From a virus, in the IMG/VR virus record IMGVR_UViG_3300036791_001038, positions 1-64,000 of that record: a stretch of 64,000 bases of DNA; one strand, given 5' to 3'. Of this stretch, positions 41,578 to 49,754 are shown piece by piece. The notes below the pieces were generated by a model. It made no database searches. It was given only the letters and a program-made list of their open reading frames with translations, and was not told the origin of the DNA. Positions within the stretch are counted from its first letter, which is position 1, and every line of letters begins with the position of its first letter. The position numbers and the translations under genes are program-made.

Positions 41578-43185
41578 GTGACCCCTACCCCTGAGCCACT
41601 CGCTGGACCGTCGGTCGCTCGGACCGCGGGGGTGCTGGGCGCGCCGGTCGGGTCCTTCGTGTTGAGCAAGCCGTTGGTGGCCGCCGAGGCCGCCTCTATC
41701 GGCATGTCCGCCAGCACCGGCCTGACCGTCCAAGGTCAGGTCACCCAGGTGGCCCAGGTGGCCCAGTCGGCCACCTCTGGGATGGTCCTGGCCGGAGTGG
41801 TCACCCGCCCGGCCGCGGTGTCCCTGTCGGCTACGGCCGGGATGACCATCGCTCCTCTGGTCACCGAGGTGGCCACGGTAGCTCTGTCCGCTTCGACCAG
41901 CTTGACCCTTGCTGCGACTCGCACGGTATTCGGCACCGTACCTTTGAGCGCCACTACCGGGCTGACCGTTACCACCCTCCAGACGGTCCTGGCCACGGTG
42001 CCGCTCTCGGCTGTCTCCGGGCTGAACATCGCCGGGCTGATCACTCAGCAGGCCGGGGTGGCTTTGACCGCCACCGGAGGACTGACCATCTCGCCCCTGG
42101 TCACCGAGATGGGCGCGCTGACCATGACCGGGGTGGCCTCCCTGTCGGCCACCCTCACCGGCCTGTACGCCGGGACGGTCGCCATGACGGCGGCCACCTC
42201 CCTGACCCTGGTGTACACCGTCTTCGCCGGGACCTCGATCTTCATGGCCGCCACTACCACCCTGGTCGTAGCCGCCTGGGTCACCGAGTTGGCCGCGGTG
42301 TCGATGAGCGCCAGCGCGGGCCTGGTCGTAGCCGGGGTGGTGACCCGCTCCGGGGCCGTGACCATGAGCGCCACCGCCGGGTTGGCCTTCACCGTCCTGG
42401 TCACCGAGGTGGCCGTGGTGGCCATGAGCGCCAACGCCGTCCTCACCATCGTGGCTGGGGTGACCGAGATGGCGGTGGTGGCCCTGTCGGCACGGGCCAG
42501 CCTGACGGTGGCGGCCCTGGTGACCGAAGAGGGCTCGTTGGCCCTGAGCGGGTCCACCACCTTGACCGTGGCGGCCGGGGTGATTGAGCTTGCCAGTGTC
42601 GATCTGACCGGGCTGGCGTCCTTGACCACGGCGGCTCTGGTGATCGAGCAGGGCACGGTGGCCATGACGGCGGTGGCCTCGCTGACCACGATCGGGGTGG
42701 TGGTCCGGTACGGCTCGGTGAACATGACGGCGGTGGCCTCGCTGACGGTGACCGGGTTGATCACCGAGTTCGCCATCGAGGCCTTCATGGGGGCCACGGC
42801 CGAAGTGCTGATCGGTCACCTGTTCATACCGGCCTCGGTTCCCCTCAATGCCAGGTCCACGCTGCTGATCTTGGCTCGGGTGACCGAACTGGCCACGGTG
42901 CAGTTGAAGGCCAAGGCGGCCATGAAGGTGATCGGCACCGTTATCGCCATCACCATCCTGGGCAAGGTCCGACCGGGGGCCACCCTATACCCTTGGCCCG
43001 AGTCCGAGGCTCTGGTGGAGATCACCGAGGACCTCACGGGCCTGGTCAGGATGGCCGGTACGCTCTTCCCCTGGCCGGTGGCGGGCGGCCCGGAGGAGGA
43101 GACCGAGAACATCCTGGGGGTCGTCCGCGTCGGAGGACCCCTCTTCCCGTTTCCCACTACGGATCCCACCATGGAGAACCAATGA
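41578..43185 (+). CDS. Beta-solenoid-like repeat protein (535 aa)
   Basis: GTG 41578 follows GAGGTGAT. Residues 41-460 are 21 consecutive 20-residue repeats of the form V-A-L-S-A-T-A-G-L-T-V-A-x-L-V-T-E-x-A-x without any insertion. The C-terminal 75 residues carry three further related units (ATLYPWP, GTLFPWP, GPLFPFP). The regular hydrophobic/Thr pattern fits a beta-solenoid shaft or spike. It ends in an ATGA overlap with a connector-like gene, so it is probably a virion fibre or whisker. Confidence 0.75.
   Translation: MTPTPEPLAGPSVARTAGVLGAPVGSFVLSKPLVAAEAASIGMSASTGLTVQGQVTQVAQVAQSATSGMVLAGVVTRPAAVSLSATAGMTIAPLVTEVATVALSASTSLTLAATRTVFGTVPLSATTGLTVTTLQTVLATVPLSAVSGLNIAGLITQQAGVALTATGGLTISPLVTEMGALTMTGVASLSATLTGLYAGTVAMTAATSLTLVYTVFAGTSIFMAATTTLVVAAWVTELAAVSMSASAGLVVAGVVTRSGAVTMSATAGLAFTVLVTEVAVVAMSANAVLTIVAGVTEMAVVALSARASLTVAALVTEEGSLALSGSTTLTVAAGVIELASVDLTGLASLTTAALVIEQGTVAMTAVASLTTIGVVVRYGSVNMTAVASLTVTGLITEFAIEAFMGATAEVLIGHLFIPASVPLNARSTLLILARVTELATVQLKAKAAMKVIGTVIAITILGKVRPGATLYPWPESEALVEITEDLTGLVRMAGTLFPWPVAGGPEEETENILGVVRVGGPLFPFPTTDPTMENQ
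41698..42957 (+). repeat. 21 tandem 60-bp coding repeats
   Basis: Each 60-bp unit encodes one 20-residue turn. Typical units are VSLSATAGMTIAPLVTEVAT, VTMSATAGLAFTVLVTEVAV and VALSARASLTVAALVTEEGS. Length is perfectly conserved while sequence varies, implying selection on periodicity rather than recent expansion. Confidence 0.8.
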
Positions 43186-44117
43186 CCGCACTGCCCTCTC
43201 CTGTCCCCGGTAATCCTCCGGCCAATCTGGAGGACTATCTCTACGTCTCGCAACAGGCCAACGATCAGGTTGGCATCATCATCAACATCGGCGGAGTGCC
43301 CACCGATCCTGACGGTCTAGTGGTGCTGGTGGCCATGATGCCGGACCTGGCCGGAGTGCCCGCCGTTTTCACCGGGCGTAACGCCGTGCGGGACTACACC
43401 GGGGCCTATTCGTACACCTTCCTGTCCACCGACACCGCCATCACCGGCAAGTACCACCTGGCCTGGACCTACCAGCTATCCGGGGTGCCGGACACCTACA
43501 TGACCCCGATCGAGGTGGGCTCCTACAGCCCGGCCTATGACGCTCTGGCCCCGGACATGCGGGCTGTCATCGACCTGGTGTGGGCCAAGTTCGAGGACAT
43601 CTACGACAGCCAGTTCGGTGGTCCCAACCTGCTGTCCTATTTCCAGAGTCACTTCGGGCGCGGTCGCATGGCCCAGCTACTGCAGATCGCCATCATGAAC
43701 ATCAACCTGTCCATGCAGCCGGTCAACAACTACTCCTGGGCCGCCCCACCCACCGATGCCAACGCCCCACCGGCCACCGGCCCCACCTTCCCGGTCCAGC
43801 AGTGGGGTGGCCTGCTGGTCCAGGGCCTGACCATCGAGACCATCAAGCACCTGATGCGCTCCTACGTGGAGGAGCCCCTGGCCGAGAACGCCAACGTGGC
43901 CCGCCTGACCCGCCGGGACTACCTGCAGCGCTGGGGCGAGATCCTCTCCACCGAGCAGGCCGCCTACCAGCAGGAACTGGAGGTGTTCAAGATCCGCCAG
44001 ATGTTCACCCTGCAGCCCAGGGTGCTGGTCTCGGGCGGCGTCTACGGGAACTTCGGTCCCACCCGGCTGGCCGGGAATGCCGCGGCCAGACCTCGCTACT
44101 GGACGCGTTGGTACTAA
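43182..44117 (+). CDS. Connector/neck-like structural protein (311 aa)
   Basis: ATG 43182 in an ATGA overlap. An N-terminal Ig-like or beta-barrel part (QVGIIINIGGVPTDPDGLVV ... SYTFLSTDTAITGKYHLAW) is followed by a helical domain (MRAVIDLVWAKFEDIYDSQF ... LLVQGLTIETIKHLMRSYVE, RRDYLQRWGEILSTEQAAYQ). The layout resembles myovirus neck or head-tail joining proteins. The specific position in the connector is not determined. Confidence 0.65.
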   Translation: MTALPSPVPGNPPANLEDYLYVSQQANDQVGIIINIGGVPTDPDGLVVLVAMMPDLAGVPAVFTGRNAVRDYTGAYSYTFLSTDTAITGKYHLAWTYQLSGVPDTYMTPIEVGSYSPAYDALAPDMRAVIDLVWAKFEDIYDSQFGGPNLLSYFQSHFGRGRMAQLLQIAIMNINLSMQPVNNYSWAAPPTDANAPPATGPTFPVQQWGGLLVQGLTIETIKHLMRSYVEEPLAENANVARLTRRDYLQRWGEILSTEQAAYQQELEVFKIRQMFTLQPRVLVSGGVYGNFGPTRLAGNAAARPRYWTRWY

Positions 44118-44122
44118 GCCAA

Positions 44123-44320
44123 ATGGAATACCTCACCACAAGCTCCAGCAACTCCGCGGTGTCCTGGACCACGGCCAACACCAGCACTACCTCGTTGTCA
44201 TGGACCATCTACCAGTCCCCCAGTGACCCCTCAGCGCCTCCCTGTGGCGTCCGGGAGCCCCGCAGGCCCCTGCTCCCCTCCGGCTCGGCCAGCCAGGCCC
44301 TGGCGCTGCCTGAGGGCTGA
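44123..44320 (+). CDS. Possible small Ser/Thr-rich protein (65 aa)
   Basis: ATG 44123 lies 5 nt after the previous stop without a Shine-Dalgarno. The first 35 residues (TTSSSNSAVSWTTANTSTTS...) look coding. The second half falls in a strongly structured segment (44228-44316) and has less typical composition. It may be a real small gene whose end doubles as leader structure, or not translated. Confidence 0.35.
   Translation: MEYLTTSSSNSAVSWTTANTSTTSLSWTIYQSPSDPSAPPCGVREPRRPLLPSGSASQALALPEG
44228..44316 (+). other. Structured leader segment upstream of leader element copy 6
   Basis: CCCTCA-GCGCC (44228-44238) pairs with GGCGC-(TGCC)-TGAGGG (44302-44316), enclosing GGGAGC (44253-44258) with GCTCCC (44272-44277). 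The outer stem ends next to the CCAGAGC box. It could be a terminator or a regulatory RNA; GC-rich sequence weakens the argument. Confidence 0.35.
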
Positions 44321-44341
44321 CCAGAGCAACGAAGGGGTGAG
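44309..44341 (+). promoter_or_regulatory. Virion-gene leader element, copy 6
   Basis: CCTGAG (44309), CCAGAGC (44321-44327) and GAAGGGGTGAG (44331-44341), ending at the base before ATG 44342. The middle-to-3' offset is the standard 10 nt; the 5' box is 4 nt closer than usual. Confidence 0.55.
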
Positions 44342-44587
44342 ATGGCGAACGAGTCCGGCACGTCCAAGTATGAGGTACGCCTGGCCAAGTGGTCCGAGGA
44401 GCAGACCACGGCCGCGGCCGAGCGACACGGGGTGGCCCCCGAGGATTTGACCAACGATCACTTCACGGGCCTGGCCCCGGCCGAGGAGATCCGCATCGAT
44501 CATGTCACCGGCAGGGTCATCCACATCGACTCTCGCGGCAACCGGCGGGTCCTGACCATCGAAGAGTGGAACGAGGAGAAGCACTGA
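44342..44587 (+). CDS. Small hypothetical virion-region protein (81 aa)
   Basis: ATG 44342 directly follows leader element 6, whose GAAGGGGTGAG probably serves as ribosome-binding site. A charged helix (KWSEEQTTAAAERHGVAPED) is followed by a strand pair (EIRIDHVTGRVIHIDSRGNR). Function unknown. Confidence 0.65.
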   Translation: MANESGTSKYEVRLAKWSEEQTTAAAERHGVAPEDLTNDHFTGLAPAEEIRIDHVTGRVIHIDSRGNRRVLTIEEWNEEKH

Positions 44588-44979
44588 TGGTCGAGACCAA
44601 CACCGGCATCGGCATCATGGAGCAGCTTCTGACCGGCACCGCTCAGCCCACCCCCTTCGACGCCGGTCATGCCCGCATCGGGGTGGGTGATGGCAACGGC
44701 AGCGTGCCCGTTGCCCACGCCACCGACACCGCCCTGGCCGCCACCACCAACAAGGTCTTCGTGGGCATGAACGCCGGGTTCCCCCAACAGTCCGGCAACG
44801 TCATGACCTGGCAGGCCACCTTCCCGGCCGGGACCGGCACCTTCTTCTGGCGGGAGTGGGGCATCGACAACGGCAATGGTGGCGGCCCGCAGCAGCTTTT
44901 CAACCACATCGGGGTGTCCCTGGGCAACAAGACGGCCGGAACCACCTGGACCTTCCAGGTCAGCGTGACCCAGACCTAG
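44587..44979 (+). CDS. Small beta-rich virion protein (130 aa)
   Basis: TGATG overlap. TGIGIMEQLLTGTAQPTPFD, ARIGVGDGNGSVPVAHATDT and WREWGIDNGNGG form a pattern found in phage tail-fibre-associated or neck proteins. It is followed at once by two products of similar size and layout, suggesting a gene family. Confidence 0.65.
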   Translation: MVETNTGIGIMEQLLTGTAQPTPFDAGHARIGVGDGNGSVPVAHATDTALAATTNKVFVGMNAGFPQQSGNVMTWQATFPAGTGTFFWREWGIDNGNGGGPQQLFNHIGVSLGNKTAGTTWTFQVSVTQT

Positions 44980-44981
44980 CC

Positions 44982-45425
44982 ATGCCCTTCACCAACTACC
45001 TCGATCAGAAGCTGGCCGGGCTATTCCTAGGCAACACCGCCTATGCCATCCCGGCCAACCTGTACCTGGGCCTGTCCTCCACCGGTCCCACCCAGGCCCA
45101 GGCAGGCACCCCGCCCTGGAACTTCACCGAGCCCTCCGGCAACGCCTATGCGCGGGTGATGGTGCCCAACAACTCGACCAACTTCGGGCCGATCACCACC
45201 GAGCCCCCGGCCGGTTACACCATCCAGAACAAGCTGGTGATCACCTTCCTGCAGGCCAGTGGACCCTGGTTGGCCGGAGCCCCCTTGTCCTGGTTCGGGC
45301 TCTTCGATGTGGTCACCGGAGGCAACCTGTGCCTGTATGGGACCTGCTCCCCGGCCCAGACGGTGGGATCTGGGAACATCACGCTTAGCTTCACTGCCGG
45401 TGCCTTGAATATCACGCTGAACTGA
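44982..45425 (+). CDS. Small beta-rich virion protein (147 aa)
   Basis: ATG 44982, 2 nt after the previous stop. NYLDQKLAGLFLGNTAYAIP, LYLGLSSTGPTQAQAG and NAYARVMVPNNSTNFGPITT match a phage protein type with the pattern NxLxxxxLxGtxy..P..lylgL. It appears related to the 30377 and 45436 products. Confidence 0.65.
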   Translation: MPFTNYLDQKLAGLFLGNTAYAIPANLYLGLSSTGPTQAQAGTPPWNFTEPSGNAYARVMVPNNSTNFGPITTEPPAGYTIQNKLVITFLQASGPWLAGAPLSWFGLFDVVTGGNLCLYGTCSPAQTVGSGNITLSFTAGALNITLN

Positions 45426-45435
45426 GGAGCAAACA

Positions 45436-45834
45436 ATGCCCGTAGGAGTTGCCACTCCGGTCGCCAACAGCATTCTGGCATTGATGCTCAACGGCACCGC
45501 GTGGGCCGGTTATAGCACCTTGTACGCCCAGTTGCACACTGGTCAACCAGGACCATTAGGCACCGCTAATGTCGCCGGTGAAGCTCTGCGCGTTACCTGT
45601 GGGACAGTACCGGAGTTCGGAACCCCGACCAACGGGGCTTGCAGCAACAACAATCCCATAACCTGGTCTGCAGTAACCACCAGTGAAACCTACACCTTTG
45701 TCACGCTTTGGACGGCGCTTACCGGTGGGAACTTCGTAGCGTCAGGATCCATCTCTGCACAGCCGGTAGTCGTCGGGAACAACTTCTCAATCCCGGCTGG
45801 AGGCCTGTCTGTTTCGCTGCCTGTAGCGAGCTAA
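45436..45834 (+). CDS. Small beta-rich virion protein (132 aa)
   Basis: ATG 45436 has GAGGAGCAAAC upstream. ANSILALMLNGTAWAGYSTL, YAQLHTGQPGPLGTANVAGE and NPITWSAVTTSETYTFVTLW follow the same plan as the 30377 and 44982 products. GC is lower than the neighbours. Function unknown; it is probably structural. Confidence 0.65.
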   Translation: MPVGVATPVANSILALMLNGTAWAGYSTLYAQLHTGQPGPLGTANVAGEALRVTCGTVPEFGTPTNGACSNNNPITWSAVTTSETYTFVTLWTALTGGNFVASGSISAQPVVVGNNFSIPAGGLSVSLPVAS

Positions 45835-45838
45835 GCCT

Positions 45839-48190
45839 ATGGCGACTTACCGCCTGTTCCCCTCCACCAACGGGCCAGCTACCGCTACTGCTCGTACCGG
45901 GAGCTTCATCTCCGGGGTGACCTTCACCGTCACCCAGGGAGGCATGTGGTTCACCGGCTACTGGTGGTGGGTGTGCGCCTCGGGCCAGACCATCACCCCG
46001 GTCAAGTGCGCTCTGTGGTCCCTCCTCAATGGCACCAGCGGACGGGTCATCCCCGGCAGCGTGGTCACCTCCGGGACGCTGACGGTCGGGGCCTGGAACT
46101 ACATTCCGCTGCCCATCCCCGTCCAGATCGCCATCGGTGACACCCTGGTGGCCGCCATCGGGGTCAACGGGGCCTACCCCGACACCCCCAACTCCTTCGG
46201 GGCCGGTCAGACCTACGCGGCGGGCATCACCCAGGGACCATTGCGGGCCTTCTCCGCCCCCAGTGGCACCTATCCCAGCGGCTGGGGCAACCCCCAGGGC
46301 TGCATGTCCACCGGGGGCAACGACCCCTCCACCACCATCCCGTTGACCGCCTCGGGCACCGACAACCTGTGGGTCGGAGTGCAGGTCTCTGACACCGCGG
46401 CCCCCAACTACACCGGCACCTGGCGACTGTGGCCCAACATGGCCTCGGCCACCTCCTATACCCAGCCCAACACCACCGACAATCTCATCGTCGGCACCGA
46501 GATCGATATCACAGCCCGAGCCACCGTCAACAACATCTGGTTCTACAGCCCGGCTGGAACGGCTCAGCTACCCACCGAGGTCACCATCTGGACCACCCAT
46601 CAGGGCGGGCTCACCGGCACCGCCCTGGTCGATGTCACCGCTCCGGTCTGGTCGGGCGTGGCCGGGAGCGGCTGGATCTCGACCCCGGTGCCCGGCAACG
46701 TGGTGTTGCCCATCGGCAAGTACCGGGTGTCGGTCTACAACGAGACCGTCACCCCGGACCAGTGGTCCGCCTTCTACACCGGCTACTGGGGGATCTACTC
46801 CGGCCAGGCCGCTCGGGCGGTGGGCCAGAACGGCATCGTGGCCGGTCCCATGACCGCGCCCCCCTCGGCCACAGCCCTGAACGCCTTCAGTGCCAACGGC
46901 GCAGGAGCCACCGAGCCGGGCCAGTCGGTCTACATCCTGGGTCCTCCGAACGCCTTCCCCAACATCTACGTCGGGGTCAACTCCCCTGGTGGGGCGCTCT
47001 TCCAGAACTACTGGGTGGACCTGGAGGTCACCACCGTCATCATCACCGTCACCGGTACTGCCTCCATCATCGCAGGACCGTTGAGCGTTAGAGCTAACGG
47101 CGTCGTTTCGATAATAGGAAAAGCCAGTATTACGGTTGGTCCGGTCCTTATTGTCGCCACGGTTATCACCGTAATAGGCAATGTCAGCATCGTCGTTGGC
47201 GGCGTGGATGTCGTTGCCACCGGGCAGACCTCTGTCACTGGCACAGGCCGGGTGGCCCTGGGCGTGCTGGACCTCCGGGCTACCGGGATCACCACGGTGG
47301 TGGGCCACGCCAGCATCGTCGTCGGGCCGATCCTGGTGGTGGCGGCCCGCGTCAACAAGGTCTACACGCGAGGCGAGTCGGTCACCCAGTCCTCGGTCGC
47401 GGCCACCCTGCACAAGGCCATCGTCATCACCACCACCGGCCCGGTCACGGCCCTGTCCTCGGCCAGCGCCGTCCTGACCCAGAACCTGGCTATCCCGCCC
47501 GGTGTCGAGACCGGGGTCGGGACCGAGTCCATCGACTCCCTGACCATCCAGGCCGCCCTGCTCAACCACTTCTTCGACACCTACGTGGTCCCCGACGCCA
47601 AGAACTGGGAGGTCGAGAACGAGCGCGCCCGCCACGATCAGGCCCTGTACCGCTTGGGCGAGTACGGCATCTTTGTGCTGATGTGGCAGATGCAGGACTT
47701 CACCCTGGGCCTGGTGGGGCGCTGTACCACCTGCATGATCCCCCAGGGAGCCCTGGCTGACACCTGGGCGCAGCCCGCCTACTTCAAGTGCCCGGACTGC
47801 TACGGCACTGGCTTCGAGGGCGGCTACAAGGCCGTCCTGGTGCGGCCCTCGCTGTGGACCTGGGACGAGCCGGTGCAGCAGCAGGTGGCCCGTGGCGTGA
47901 TCAACACCAACGTGGCCCAGGTCCAGACCACCGCCGACTTCCGCATGCAGCCCAAGGACTACCTGATCCGGGGGGACGGGTCGCGCTGGCAGATCCAGAG
48001 CGTCGAGGGGGAGCATCTCGACACCGGCTTCGGGACCCAGGCCGGGCCGTGGAACGCCGTCGGCTTCAGCTATGCCAACGTGACCAGAGAGGACGAGTCC
48101 TCGCCCATCTACCTGCTGCCGCTGGCCGAGAGCTACATCCAGGAGAACATCACCCAGTACTACTCCCGAGCCCCGGTTACGGAGTTCTGA
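45839..48190 (+). CDS. Adhesin-connector fusion protein (783 aa)
   Basis: ATG 45839. Residues about 1-190 and 195-400 are two beta-sandwich domains resembling DUF4082-type modules (YRLFPSTNG ... SGVTFTVTQGGMWFTGYWWW; WRLWPNMASA ... NIWFYSPAGT). Next come five 21-residue repeats (ITVTGTASIIAGPLSVRANG ...; about 402-506). The last 250 residues are a different domain with a CTTCMI...CPDCYG zinc site and QPKDYLIRGDGSRWQIQSVE, typical of a neck or head-closure-type protein. It thus joins decorative domains to a core virion part. TGATG overlap with the next gene. Confidence 0.7.
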   Translation: MATYRLFPSTNGPATATARTGSFISGVTFTVTQGGMWFTGYWWWVCASGQTITPVKCALWSLLNGTSGRVIPGSVVTSGTLTVGAWNYIPLPIPVQIAIGDTLVAAIGVNGAYPDTPNSFGAGQTYAAGITQGPLRAFSAPSGTYPSGWGNPQGCMSTGGNDPSTTIPLTASGTDNLWVGVQVSDTAAPNYTGTWRLWPNMASATSYTQPNTTDNLIVGTEIDITARATVNNIWFYSPAGTAQLPTEVTIWTTHQGGLTGTALVDVTAPVWSGVAGSGWISTPVPGNVVLPIGKYRVSVYNETVTPDQWSAFYTGYWGIYSGQAARAVGQNGIVAGPMTAPPSATALNAFSANGAGATEPGQSVYILGPPNAFPNIYVGVNSPGGALFQNYWVDLEVTTVIITVTGTASIIAGPLSVRANGVVSIIGKASITVGPVLIVATVITVIGNVSIVVGGVDVVATGQTSVTGTGRVALGVLDLRATGITTVVGHASIVVGPILVVAARVNKVYTRGESVTQSSVAATLHKAIVITTTGPVTALSSASAVLTQNLAIPPGVETGVGTESIDSLTIQAALLNHFFDTYVVPDAKNWEVENERARHDQALYRLGEYGIFVLMWQMQDFTLGLVGRCTTCMIPQGALADTWAQPAYFKCPDCYGTGFEGGYKAVLVRPSLWTWDEPVQQQVARGVINTNVAQVQTTADFRMQPKDYLIRGDGSRWQIQSVEGEHLDTGFGTQAGPWNAVGFSYANVTREDESSPIYLLPLAESYIQENITQYYSRAPVTEF

Positions 48191-48951
48191 TGCCCATCGG
48201 CACTCGGGCACCTGATCGGGCCATCATGGTCATCGACGGGCTCAGCCTGCACGATGCCAAGTGGCTGGCCAACGTCGCCGTCATCTTCGCCCGCGCCCAC
48301 GCCCCCAAGCTGACCGGGGTCTCGGCGTCGAGGATCGAGCCGCTCTACGGCAAGGAGCATTTCGGGCTGCGCTGGGCCGATGATCGGGTGTGGTTCCAGA
48401 ACGCCGGGGTGAACCCCTTCGTCATGCGCGCCCTGGCCGGGAAGACCATCCCCATGTGGATCGATGACCCCTCCGGCACCGAGCGCCAGAAGAACCCCAA
48501 AGCCAAGGTGCGCGTCACCGAGAGCGGCCGGACCCAGGTGCTGATCTTCCGCAAGGCCGCTCAGCTAGGGGCGCGCAAGACCGTCGCTCGACGCCGAGGT
48601 GGCGTCACCACTCAGGTGACGGTGCCCCAGAGCTATCCCGGCGCGCCCGGTCGCATCACCATCCGGGAGGCCGGAGCCCCCTACACCTCGCCGGGCCGTC
48701 AGCCCGGTCGCATCGCTCGGGGCAACGTGGGCCTGCGCTGGTACTTCCCTGGGCTGAGCCCCCGCAACTTCATCCAGAACGGATTGGTGCAGGCCTGCAA
48801 CGCCGCGGGGATCACCCCCGGCCCTATCCATACCGGCTACAACTTCTACTCGGCCCGAGCCTCGCTCGGTGACAAGATCCCTGCTTATCCCCAGCAACCC
48901 ATGGCCGAGCGGATGAGCAAACTGGCGAAAAGAGGTGTGAAATCTACCTAG
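48190..48951 (+). CDS. Neck/tail-completion-like protein (253 aa)
   Basis: ATG 48190 in a TGATG overlap. An N-terminal helical part (SLHDAKWLANVAVIFARAHA ... RIEPLYGKEHFGLRW) and a basic C-terminal segment (QLGARKTVARRRGGVTTQVT ... NFIQNGLVQACNAAG) are in keeping with head-tail joining proteins of the HK97-gp10 kind. The precise role is inferred from position, two genes before the sheath. Confidence 0.6.
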   Translation: MPIGTRAPDRAIMVIDGLSLHDAKWLANVAVIFARAHAPKLTGVSASRIEPLYGKEHFGLRWADDRVWFQNAGVNPFVMRALAGKTIPMWIDDPSGTERQKNPKAKVRVTESGRTQVLIFRKAAQLGARKTVARRRGGVTTQVTVPQSYPGAPGRITIREAGAPYTSPGRQPGRIARGNVGLRWYFPGLSPRNFIQNGLVQACNAAGITPGPIHTGYNFYSARASLGDKIPAYPQQPMAERMSKLAKRGVKST

Positions 48952-48959
48952 TTCAGTTG

Positions 48960-49622
48960 ATGCATGTCATCACCTCAGGCTTGCAAAGCGTCTTCCATGG
49001 CGATTATGTCTCCATGGATGATCAGCCGGACTTCGCCGGTCTGCATGTCTCTATCGAATACCCGTTGAACCCCCAGGACTACCCTGGTATCTGGGTGGAC
49101 TTCGAGCCCGAGGGAGAGCTTTCCCGAGGTGGCATCGATGACATCAACAGCTTCCTGCCGAACGGGGACTCCTCCCTGACCCCGTTGTACCTGTGGCGGG
49201 CTCAGGGCTGGGCCACCTACACCCTGGCCGCCCTGACCTCCCTGCAACGGGCGCGCCTGCACGATGAGATCGTCCGGGTGTTCGCCTTCGGCAGCGACCC
49301 GACGGTGGCGGCCTTCCGGGGCTCCATCGAGTCCAACGACTACCTGGCCATGAACATGGACTTCGATCGCATCGCGGAACGGGGAGCCTCGGCCACCGCG
49401 GGCACGCCCTGGGGAACCGAAGAGATCATCTACGAAGTGACATTGGCCATGCAATGCGTGATCGAGTTCTACTCGACAGCCAACAAGGACAAGCTCTATC
49501 CGTTGTCCCAGATTCAGATTTACTCCACGCCACAAGGATTGGATACTTGGACAGAAACCACAGTCAATGCTAATGGCCTGTCCATCGCGCCAGGCACACC
49601 ACCATCAGATGGTTGGCAGTAG
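48960..49622 (+). CDS. Tail-completion or tail-terminator-like protein (220 aa)
   Basis: ATG 48960 (an adjacent TTG at 48957 is also possible). Features: GLHVSIEYPLNPQDYPGIWV, TLAALTSLQRARLHDEIVRV and EIIYEVTLAMQCVIEFYSTA, a mixed fold like tail terminator proteins. It lies immediately before the sheath gene, the usual place for such a protein. Confidence 0.6.
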   Translation: MHVITSGLQSVFHGDYVSMDDQPDFAGLHVSIEYPLNPQDYPGIWVDFEPEGELSRGGIDDINSFLPNGDSSLTPLYLWRAQGWATYTLAALTSLQRARLHDEIVRVFAFGSDPTVAAFRGSIESNDYLAMNMDFDRIAERGASATAGTPWGTEEIIYEVTLAMQCVIEFYSTANKDKLYPLSQIQIYSTPQGLDTWTETTVNANGLSIAPGTPPSDGWQ

Positions 49623-49623
49623 G

Positions 49624-49678
49624 GGTCGGGGCCTGTCTCTAGCTGGATCAGAGCGCCGAAGGAGTGAGAAGCCCGACC
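49624..49678 (+). promoter_or_regulatory. Virion-gene leader element, copy 7, enclosed in a stem
   Basis: CCTGTC (49632-49637), TCAGAGC (49648-49654) and GAAGGAGTGAG (49658-49668), with standard offsets. Here the element lies in the loop of a 7-bp stem, GGTCGGG (49624-49630) with CCCGACC (49672-49678). The sheath start is 77 nt further on. Confidence 0.55.
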
Positions 49679-49754
49679 AGGGAGACGCGGTTCTGTGTCA
49701 TCAGCCCAAATGCATGACGCAATCCTAACCTTTGATAAGGGGGCGTGATACGTC

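Noticed and set aside
41479-42819. 446-codon minus-strand ORF opposite the solenoid gene
   Set aside because: His/Gly/Gln-rich repetitive translation simply mirrors the 60-bp repeats of the plus-strand gene.
46568-48211. 547-codon minus-strand ORF opposite the 45839 gene
   Set aside because: It is an antisense shadow: Gly/Asp/Val/His-rich product with no domain, no ribosome-binding site, and the plus-strand gene has clear domains.
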